Shown one piece after another: positions 55,279 through 64,000 of a stretch of DNA of 64,000 nt. A program made the translations under genes and the position numbers. Every line of letters starts with the position of its first letter. Within the stretch, counting starts at the first letter, position 1. This DNA is from an uncultured Bacteroidia bacterium. Its GTDB lineage: Bacteria > Bacteroidota > Bacteroidia > NS11-12g > UBA955. Below the pieces are notes generated by a model. That model searched no databases. It had not been told where the DNA came from and saw only the letters and a list, made by a program, of their open reading frames with translations. The stretch covers positions 1 to 64,000 of the forward strand of contig CALSPH010000003.1 in assembly GCA_943788195.1 (NCBI GenBank), given 5' to 3'.

Positions 55279-56457
55279 ATGTTTAACAAAAACAATCCAA
55301 ACAGGATGAAAATGAAGCCAAAAAACATTAATCATGGCTCAACTAATCAAGGGACCGAACAAGCGACTAATGAAGTGAATGCTGATTTAAACGAAAGTGA
55401 AGAGTCTAAACCTTTAGATGAGTTTAATCCTTTCGATGAAATTGACTTGGAAGAGGAAGTGTTTGACTCCATTAATCCTTTTGGAAATGATAATGATATC
55501 ACTCAAGAAATTAACTTCCCTTCGGACTCTGAAAAGACTTCTAATCATATTGAGTCAAAAAAAGAATTAAACCGCAAAGAAAACCCAATTCATGAAGGGG
55601 AATCTGAATCAAAACCCTCAAGTAACATAGAGTTAGTAGTAGATCCCGATACATCCTACTTTTTTGTGTTTGGAGCTACAACAGCAGGAAAAACCGCTAT
55701 GATGTCAGGACTTTCCTATTACATGAAAGCAATAAGTGATGGCCAATTAAGAACTTGTAGTGACGAAACTTTAACTAATCATAGAACAGGGGAGTATGTA
55801 TTACAAGATATGACCAGAAGAGTAAAAAAAGGAGAATTTGTTGCAGGAACTGGAAGACTTGAAAAAACGGATAATGTATTTCCAACGGAAATTAACTTGG
55901 AATACATTCCGCAAGACTCAAATAAATATTCAATGCCATTCTGTATTTTAGAAATGGCCGGTGAAGATCTTCAAGAATTAAATATTACTGATGGAGGAAA
56001 AGGAGGAGGAAAACTAGATGAAAGAATAAGCGCATATTTACATCATCCAAACTGCTCAATGGCTTTTATTTGTGTAGTTGACTCAGATAAGCCGAATGAA
56101 AGCGAAGAATTAATTGAACGATTTATCAATTACACTCATAAAATAGGAAGAGAAGAAAACCCAATTTTAATAAGTGTAAACAAATGGGACAAAGTAAAAG
56201 ATAATTATAACAATGATGTTAATGAATATTTTAAAAAGGAAATTCCAATTTTAAATAAAATTACAAGAGATCCAGACAGAGAGTACAGTAAAATGGGATT
56301 TTCTATTGGAAAAACTGATGATTCAGATTCTTATTACAAGTATGACCATTCAGACTCTGAAAAGTTGTTTAAATGGATGTATGAGTGTGCAACAGGAACG
56401 AGTATTGATGAGGTTCAACCAAAATCTTTTTTTAGTAAATTATTTAATTCAAAATAA
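55279..56457 (+). CDS. P-loop GTPase with acidic N-terminal extension (third gene of Srf-type operon)
   Basis: A 392-residue protein. Residues 1-115 are disordered and acidic, with two related segments DEFNPFDEIDLEEE and DSINPFGNDND. The P-loop domain has Walker A GATTAGKTA near 131, Walker B CILEMAGED near 222 and an NKxD base-recognition motif VNKWDKV near 301. The NKxD motif makes it a likely GTPase; it resembles GTPases found in bacterial conflict systems (for example the double-GTPase group), but I cannot assign it to one. It overlaps the next start (TAATGA) and is an intact gene. Confidence 0.75.
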   Translation: MFNKNNPNRMKMKPKNINHGSTNQGTEQATNEVNADLNESEESKPLDEFNPFDEIDLEEEVFDSINPFGNDNDITQEINFPSDSEKTSNHIESKKELNRKENPIHEGESESKPSSNIELVVDPDTSYFFVFGATTAGKTAMMSGLSYYMKAISDGQLRTCSDETLTNHRTGEYVLQDMTRRVKKGEFVAGTGRLEKTDNVFPTEINLEYIPQDSNKYSMPFCILEMAGEDLQELNITDGGKGGGKLDERISAYLHHPNCSMAFICVVDSDKPNESEELIERFINYTHKIGREENPILISVNKWDKVKDNYNNDVNEYFKKEIPILNKITRDPDREYSKMGFSIGKTDDSDSYYKYDHSDSEKLFKWMYECATGTSIDEVQPKSFFSKLFNSK

Positions 56458-58275
56458 TGAACAAAATAGGCTATGCAGTTTTCGGAAGGCCGAGAGGTCA
56501 TGTTGTAAAATCTAATGGATTGTTTAAAGAGCTAGATTTAGACAACTCTTTGTACCTAAAAGATGCTCATATTATATTAAATAATAAAGAACAAGTAATA
56601 ATGGTTCGGAGAATCCCAACCAACTTAAATGATCTAGATAATAAAGACGGATATTTAGTTGTGTTATACGAACATGGTTTACAACAACTAGAAAACAGGG
56701 CTGGTGGATACGTAGGAAGTGCAATTTGTTTTAAAGAAAATGCGGTAGATGCTACTAAGTTAGCACAAGGCCTATTTCACCTTTTTTACCGAGATAAAAA
56801 AACACGTGGATGTTGACAATCGTTTTAAATCAACTGACGGTTCAGACTGGAAAGTAAGCTTACCAGACCCAAATGGAAAGTTTGGAATTTTACTAGATGA
56901 GAAATTGCATTATTCACCTATGCAAATTGAGCGCAGTAATATTTCCATTAAATTAAATAATATCCAATATGACATTTTGGGGTTAATCACCCATTTTTGT
57001 CTTAATCAGAAGTTGCACCATGTTGATTATTTGTATGCTAGCAACAAAGAAGAAGTTGTTTCAAAATTAAAATCCAATGGAATAAAGGAGGCAAACTATT
57101 CCTCTTTATTTAACTACAATGAAACCTTTAAAAGACTAGACAAAAAGTTACAGGAAGCTAATTATAGTATTAAAAAAGTTACAGAAACAAATCAAAAAGA
57201 GATACAAAAATTTGAGATACAAAAACAAGAAAATGAAAAAAAGATATCCGCTTTAAAAAAGGAGGGAAGATCAGTACTTGAAAAATTAACTCAATATAGA
57301 ACTGAATACAAACAAGCCAAAGAGGCCTTAAACAGAAATAAGGATTTAGTAGAAAGTAGTAATAATCAAGTAGAGCGTTTAAAAAGAGAAGTAAATCAAC
57401 AGAAAAATGAAAATGTTAAAGAACTAAAAAAACTAATTCAGAAATTAGAGTTAGAAGCTAAAAATGAGAAAGATAATTTACAGGCCAATATTGCAATTAT
57501 TGCTCCTCTCGTGCCAAAGAAAGTAATGAACCAGGTTTTAACCCAAAATGAATTAAATGGGAATAAAAAGATAAGGTTTTATATTAATGAAGCGATTAAA
57601 GCAAATAAACGCAATAAGCTAATTAAGCTTTTGCTTGCTGGGTTATTACTCATTTCATTATCATTATTAATATATAATTCTTTTGCAAAAGATGAAGTAA
57701 AACAAGAAAAGACAACAAATGGTAAAGCATCTGCAAAAACAGTAGTAAAAAACAATACAACAAAAGATCTTCTACTTAGATTAAATAAATATGACCAAAA
57801 TAAAGCAGATGGGTTAGAAAAACATCAAGAGAATGTTCATGAGCTTTTGCAGAAATGTATAAGTGCGGAACTAACTGATGAGGAAAATGAATTTGTTTCC
57901 AATAGACAGTGGAATTACTGGGAGCTTTATTATAAGGATAGCATTCACTACCCTTTGCTAAAGCTAGTACATAAAGAACTGGGACTAAATAGAAATTTTA
58001 AAGATGATCGCTATCTTCTAAATATTAATCCAGATTCAAGTTCGTTTTATATTGAAAAATGCAACTTTAAACTTAATAATATTGAAGAATCATTCAAATC
58101 CTATATTGATAAATCCAAAGAGGAAGTGTTTAATATAGTTCCAGAAAAATTTAGAAAGAACAAGTCTATGTCAAGAGCCTATTTTGAAATTATCATTAAG
58201 GAACTTAATGATGGAAAGTTAAGTAAAGATAGCGTTGGGCATATTAATGTATTATATATTAAAGTTAAAAAATGA
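56457..58275 (+). CDS. Coiled-coil single-pass membrane protein, frameshifted (fourth gene of Srf-type operon)
   Basis: As written there are two overlapping frames, 56457-56816 (119 residues) and 56806-58275 (489 residues). Removing one A from the A7 run at 56796-56802 joins them (FYRDKKHVDVDNRFKSTDG) into 605 residues, an exact multiple of three. The first part (MNKIGYAVFGRPRGHVVKSN) is a compact domain of unknown family. Residues about 230-360 are a long coiled coil, followed by a membrane segment near 390 (LIKLLLAGLLLISLSLLIYN) and a helical C-terminal domain. It sits where SrfA is found in enteric srf operons, but no similarity to SrfA is evident. Two separate genes remain possible. Confidence 0.6.
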
Positions 58276-61266
58276 GTGAATTAATAGCAAATACTGGCAT
58301 ACAATACATTGAAATTCATCTAGATTTAGAAGATGGAAAGAATTTAGTCAGCAATAAACATTTTGGGGAAGCCATAACCACTAAAAATGGCGGAGGTGTT
58401 GAGGAAGTTGATTTTCTTATGCCCTACCATTGGGAAGAACAAGGTATATATTTGGATGTTGAGAGGCTGAATTCTGAAGCAGTTGATAGACAAGGAAATG
58501 TAATACCCGAAGAAATAAAGAAAGAGTTTATACATGAAATAAAAGAAGAAGACATCTATAGCGTTAGAGGAAAAGAGGCATTAGAAGTTTACGAAAACCA
58601 TTGGATACCAATTCCTTATTTTAGATTAAGAAATGATTCGGCAAACCCGTTCCATCAAGGCCCGCAAGATTGGTGTAGAATGTGGATTGGAGAAGCAGAT
58701 GAAGCAGTAAAAAAAGAAGACAATGTAACACATACCTTAGTGCTAGCATTTGATACCTCAACAACTTCCCTGGAACAGAGCAGATACAATAAGCCTACCA
58801 CGCAAGATGCTACTGTAGTAGGTAATGAACGATTTAAATGTGTAACAACTGAAAGGTATTTCAATTCGTTTTACTCGAGAGAAGATATTGTTGAATGGTT
58901 ATACAATATTTATGAAATTAGCCCTTCAAGGAAAAAAAGGGCATTTCAGAAACATTTCTACCTATTTAACCCTGTTAGATATGTTAGACAAAATTGAGGC
59001 TTTCCCAGAAATATCATTGCTTAAAGGAGAGAATATCATAGAAACAGGATTGGTTTTAGATGTTGGTAACTCCAGAACTTGTGGATTGGTAGTTGAAACC
59101 AACAATCCAATATCTAGTTCTTCTTTTGATTTTACTTCAGCTAGAAAATTAAGCATTAGAGATTTATCTAAACCAAATAAAACCTATTGTGAGCCGTTTG
59201 AAATGCAAGTTGCATTTGCCCAAGAGAAATTTGGAAATGAAGCTGCCAATTTAATTGACAATTCATTTAACTGGCCAAGTTTGGTAAGAGTTGGTCCAGA
59301 AGCAATTAGACTTACTTCCATTTTTGAGAGTGAAAACTCTCAAGCTTCTCTAAGCAGTCCCAAACGATACTTATGGGACCATGAGGCATCTAATATGCCC
59401 TGGATAAAGGTGGATAAGGATAGTTTACTTGGGTATACTCCTACCCTAGCTGTAAAAGAGTCAGCATTATTTGGAATTGCAGAGCACATCACCTCCAAAG
59501 GGAAGGTTATAAGAAATCCTGATCAGGTTCTACAAGCAAATGAAAGTAATTATTCCAGATCATCCCTCATGACATTTTCTTTGTTTGAAATTATTTGCCA
59601 AGCAATTTCGCAAATAAATAATGTTGAGTTTAGAAGAGATGCTGGGAATTCTTCTTTTAAGAGAAAATTGAAGCAAATTGTAATAACCTGTCCAACTGCA
59701 ATGACTTACAAAGAGCAAGGTTATTTGAAAAAATCATTGGAAGATGCAGTGTTTTTGGCTCAAAAATATTTTGATACGGATATATTGGCAGAGAATATTG
59801 AAATATACCCGTCTAGTGCTAGTTTCTCTTTTGATGAAACAGAAGAAAGGAAATGGAAATATGATGAAGCTACTTGTTCTCAAATTGCATTTTTATATGG
59901 AGAATTAGTACATAAATTTAAAGGTAACCATGATTTATTCTTTAAATATAAAGGAAAAAGCGTATAGGTACAATAGAGGAAGATAAAGAGTCAGTTACCA
60001 TTGCAAGCATAGATATTGGAGGTGGAACTACAGATCTAATGATTTGCAATTATCAGTCTGATTCAGAATCAGAAATACCTTATATAAAGCCAAAACCTTT
60101 GTTCTGGGAAGGTTTTAATATTGCTGGCGATGACATTATTAAACGTATTATAGAATATGTTATTCTTCCAGAAATAGAAAAAAACATACGAGAATTGGGC
60201 GGTGTTAATATTGAAGAAGGGATGAATTATTTGTTTGGCCCTAACTTAGGAAATCAATCAGCAACACATCGTATTTACAGAAAGCAGTTTGCAAATCAAG
60301 TTGCAAATTATTGTGCCTATGCTGCATTAAATCATGTGGCTTATAGTGAACATGTTACAGTAAAAAGAACAATTGGCGATATTTTCAAAGATTTCTCCAA
60401 ACCAAAGAATAACTTAATTCCTTATATTGAAAAGACCATTAAAAACCAATGCGAATTAGATGAATTTGATTTTTATAATATTCTAATTGATTTCGATACA
60501 TTAAAAATAAATTATGCTATTTCTGATATATTAAAGCCTGTTGTAGAGCAAATGACAAAGCTAGTTTCTGTATTTGATTGTGATATTTTATTATTAACAG
60601 GAAAACCAAGTACTCTGCCAATAATAAGAGAGTTGTTTTCTAAAACGCTCATTGTAAGCCCTAACAAAATAATAAGTTTAGGTGATTATAAGATAGGCAC
60701 ATGGTTTCCATTTGCTAATTGTCGGTGTAGGTGATGTAAAAGACCCTAAGACCACCGTAATAGTAGGTGCTTTAATTAGTCTTTTAAGCTCTATAAACCG
60801 CCTATCTGATTTTAGAATAGATTTAACGGAGTTAAATAATATAGATTCTACAGCATATATTATTGGTGTTATGGATAAAACCAATTCAACCATTGCAAAT
60901 GATAAAGTAATATTTAAAGAAAGTAGTGTTGAGGGTGAATTTAAATTTTATGGTGCACCAATAACTCTAGGAATGAGACAACTTGATTCAGAAGACTGGA
61001 TTTCATCCTCACTCTATATATTTGACTTTGGCAATGATGAACTTAAAGAAAAAATCTCTAAAGAAGGATTCCAGTACCCTTTTACAATTAACATAAATAG
61101 AGATGCCGAGAACAAAGAAGAATTATTGTTAGATGAAATAATAGTTACAGATAAGTATGGTGAAGAGGTTGAATCTAAAGGGTATTTCAAGTTGCACTTC
61201 AAAACCTTAGCAAATGACTATGGCTATTGGAAAGATACAGGGTCTTTTTTATTAAATTATTATTAA
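58272..61266 (+). CDS. srfB: SrfB-like protein (actin/HSP70-fold), frameshifted three times
   Basis: A 997-residue protein split across frames at 58272-58997, 58888-59967, 60039-60734 and 60712-61266. Its start ELIANTGIQYIEIHL, then WIPIPYFRLR and GPQDWCRMWIG, match the SrfB N-terminus. The actin/HSP70-like nucleotide loops follow: GLVLDVGNSRTCGLVVE (phosphate 1) and ASIDIGGGTTDLMI (phosphate 2), and DVKDPKTTVIVGALI is the family's late block. Three single-base changes restore it: remove C near 58970-58972, add A at 59955-59959, remove T at 60719-60720. Total length then is a multiple of three. SrfB is known from the Salmonella srfABC operon; its mechanism is not established. Confidence 0.85.
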
Positions 61267-61278
61267 AAAATAAAGAGT

Positions 61279-64000
61279 ATGAATAATTTCAAAGAAAGGT
61301 TTTCGTCAATAAAGTCCAAGACTCAAGAATTAATAAAACTCACTGAAGAAGGTATTACGTGGCTTGACAATAATGGAAGTAATGAGACCAAACAAAGCAA
61401 AAAACATATTCTCAATGAAGAAAAGATAATATTAAACAGAGAGTCTTACAAGCCTCAGAAAAAAGACCTTCCATTGCTATATTTGGTCAAAGCCAAGTAG
61501 GTAAATCCTTTTTGGTACGTAGCCTCGCCCAGTCACCTAAGAGTTTAAAACTAGAAATTTTAAACTCCTATGCAGAAAATAAAATTAATTTTCTGCAAGA
61601 AATCAATCCTCCTGGTGGCAGAGAATCAACAGGTATTATTACAAGGTTTAGCACTAGTAGTACTATTGGTGGAAATAAAGAATTTCCATACAAAGTAGAA
61701 TTATTAAGCCAGCTAGACATTGCTGCCATTATTACTAATGGCTATTTGGAAGACTTAAAAGATTACAAAGAAGAAGTAGATAAGGAAGGTTTAGTTGATG
61801 AAATTCTTAGAATAAAAGAAGAAAATACAACTTCTAGAAATGAAATTAAAAAAGATGAAGTTATTGATTTTACAAACTTTCTATGTGATACATATAAGGA
61901 AAATTATAGAATCAGACATTTAAAAGAGCTTGGTTTTTTTAATGACTTGATTGATCTGCTTTCTACTATTCATTTTGAAGAACGTTGGAGACTTTTACAC
62001 TATTTATGGGGTAAAAATTCATTCTTAACTGATTTATTTCAAAAACTAAGCAAAACTCTTAACGCAGTTTCATTTTCTAAGGTTGTATTTGTTAATGAAG
62101 ATGCGATTATAAACGATAGAGAACTAGGTAAAGATTTTTCAAACACTACTAACATAATAGATGTTCAAAGAGTTAAAGAAATATTTAGCGAAAACCAATT
62201 ACCTGAATTAAATGTTTTACCCGAAGATAAAATTGTAAGTACCGTATCGAGAAGTGCATTTAGCGCTTTAATTAAAGAACTTCATTTTGAACTGCCCAAA
62301 GAATTTAACGAAGCAGATACCAAAAGTTTCTTAAACTACACAGACATTCTAGATTTTCCCGGGAGTAAAACTAGAGATCCGCTTCCTGAAGAAGTGTTTA
62401 ACCTACATAATACCTCGGAGGACAAGCTTTCTCTATTTGTTAGAGGAAAAGTCTCCTATCTATTTTATTTATACAATAGAAATATAGGCATTTCTACCTT
62501 GTTATATTGTATGGACGATGAACCTCCTTTGGTTTCTGGGTCACCCAGCCTATTGAATAAATGGATAAGTCAATACATAGGTGAAACACCTGCAACAAGA
62601 AAAAGACATCAAGAAAATGTTAAACAGATACTGAATGCGGAGGGAGTTAAAATTGAATCTAAAAACATCTCTCCCCTTTTAATTGCAATGACAAAGTTTA
62701 ACATAGAACTTGCTGGTAAAGGAGATGCTGATAAAGATGCTAGCTCTCATGACGCCAAATGGTTTGCTAGGTTCCAAGAAAACTTTAGCACTTATATGAG
62801 TAAACCTGTTGAGGACAAGTGGACAGAGAATTGGAACCATATCGAAGATTCATTTAAATTTATCTTCCCTAATAGAGATCCAAATTTCTCAAAGACTATT
62901 TTTGAAGGCTATAGCCAATCTGGAAAAGAATCAAGAATCAGAGAGGAAAGTTTTGGCCTAATTAAAGATATGGAAGAATCATTTTTAAATTCTGAAGTTA
63001 TAGATAAGTTTATTTTTGACAAAGTAGAGTATTTGGAATGAATTGACAACACCGAATGAAACTGGCATAAAATATTTATGCAAATATCTAGCGCCTTCTT
63101 CACACCCAGCCAACTTGATGGAACAGCTAAATTCAATAACAGAGAAATCATTACACAATATAGTGGAAATATTGAAAAGTGAGTACCAAGAGATGGAGAT
63201 ATGGATGTAGCTATGAAAGAAGCTAAAAAGAAAGGAGCTGTAGCATTAGCAGCGATAATGAGCTTAAATAATAAGAAAAAACAATCATTTAAACGATTAC
63301 CTAGATCAAATGGTGATTTCTGAGTTAGAAATTTGGAGATTACTCTATGTGCATAAATTTAGCGGACCAAAAAACAATAATGAAGTAAGCTCAAAGGAAT
63401 TAGACTTGACAGAATTGCGTTCATTTTTAAATGATAACGGAATTAGTATCTCTGAAACTATTAATGGACCAGAAATTAAAAATGAATTAATTGATTTATT
63501 TGGTGGAATAGATGAAGATGAATTTAATGAAATATTAAAAGACCAATTTGGAGTTTCATTTGAAGATATATTGAATACTGAATCAGTAAGCGTAAATGAA
63601 GAATTTGCAAATCATATTTTGAGTTTTATGGTAGACAAGCTTTCTTCAATCTCATCAAATAAGAATAAAAAAATGGACCAATTGTTTTCTAATAACAATG
63701 ACGCCATGAATACGATATTTGCTGAAATAGTTAAAAAAGGACCTCTGGTAAAATTAAAAAAGGAAATCACTAATATTCTAGACCTACATCTAAAAGGTGA
63801 TATTTCTAAGGATAAATTTAATCTATTGGCAAATTGTATCTCTAGCCTATTAAACCAATATTTATTCTCTGCAACATGGTCATTTTCTAATGAATCTGCC
63901 AAACCAATAAGTAGATTAACACAGAAACCAATCTTTTCAAATAAATCTGAACTATTGATGAACCCAATTCTAAATACTGAAACCTTGAATCAATCATCAA
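61279..64000 (+). CDS. srfC: SrfC-like P-loop protein, frameshifted, continues past the window end
   Basis: The operon's last visible gene. After MNNFKERFSSIKSKTQEL it has a P-loop, AIFGQSQVGKSFLV, that becomes continuous only if an A is added to A6 at 61459-61464, followed by NPPGGRESTGIITRFS, the SrfC signature. The later part needs a T removed at 63032-63034 (EYWNELTTPNETGIKYL), an A added at 63188-63189 and an A removed at 63276-63281 (NNKKNNHLNDYLDQM), after which the frame is open to base 64000. SrfC proteins (about 700-900 residues) have a dynamin-like GTPase appearance; the function is unknown. The C-terminus is outside the window. Confidence 0.8.

Noticed and set aside
56457-58275. 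SrfA identity for the fourth operon gene
   Set aside because: Only the position agrees; no SrfA sequence blocks are recognisable, so the name was not used.
1-64000. CRISPR array, tRNA or rRNA genes
   Set aside because: No regularly spaced direct repeats, no tRNA cloverleaf pattern and no rRNA segment were seen while reading both strands.

Overview
The window is from a Bacteroidota genome (Flavobacteriia/Sphingobacteriia-like grade; no rRNA is present to place it further). Support: many start codons sit just behind a TAnnTTTG-type -7 promoter element, secreted proteins carry type IX secretion (T9SS) C-terminal sorting domains, and there are Bacteroidota-typical families (DUF4294, DUF5686, DUF3127, HYC_CC_PP, CrtYcd-type lycopene cyclase domain).

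Layout. 1-48.2 kb is a chromosomal backbone: a saccharopine-dehydrogenase-like gene cut by the window start, an MsbA-like ABC exporter, comB, purH, cysS, an M28 peptidase, an RfbD-like reductase, a secreted SASA esterase, pirin, a TRIC-type channel, an aspartoacylase-like enzyme beside a GCS2-CBS fusion, a gpsA-aroB-aroA-aroC run, an HD phosphohydrolase, a second ABC exporter, a copper-type module (Cys-rich peptides, MbnP-like protein, two diheme peroxidases), serS, DUF4294, DUF5686, folE-queD, an ECF sigma factor with a lycopene cyclase gene, several lipoproteins, a glycosyltransferase, LptF/G, mtaB, AIM24, and an ECF sigma/anti-sigma pair. No tRNA, rRNA or CRISPR was found.

48.4-52.4 kb holds two copies of a 1481-bp IS3-type element in inverted orientation, with identical transposase proteins, flanking a 1.03-kb segment. 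The first copy truncates an OB-fold-like gene. The segment between the copies carries the N-terminal and C-terminal pieces of what looks like one small gene in permuted order.

52.4-64 kb is an AT-rich, tightly packed operon running off the window: a membrane protein with SH3-like tail, a polytopic membrane protein, a P-loop GTPase, a coiled-coil membrane protein, an SrfB-like actin/HSP70-fold protein and an SrfC-like P-loop protein. It looks like an expanded SrfBC-type system and is the least understood part of the window.

Sequence quality. At least 16 genes or junctions need a one-base correction in or beside a short homopolymer to restore one continuous protein (for example aroC, pirin, the HD protein, the SASA esterase, SrfB, SrfC). 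Each corrected gene with both ends in the window gives an exact multiple of three. Homopolymer sequencing error is the simplest reading, but the density is about ten times higher in the Srf operon than in the backbone, so real decay there is not excluded.
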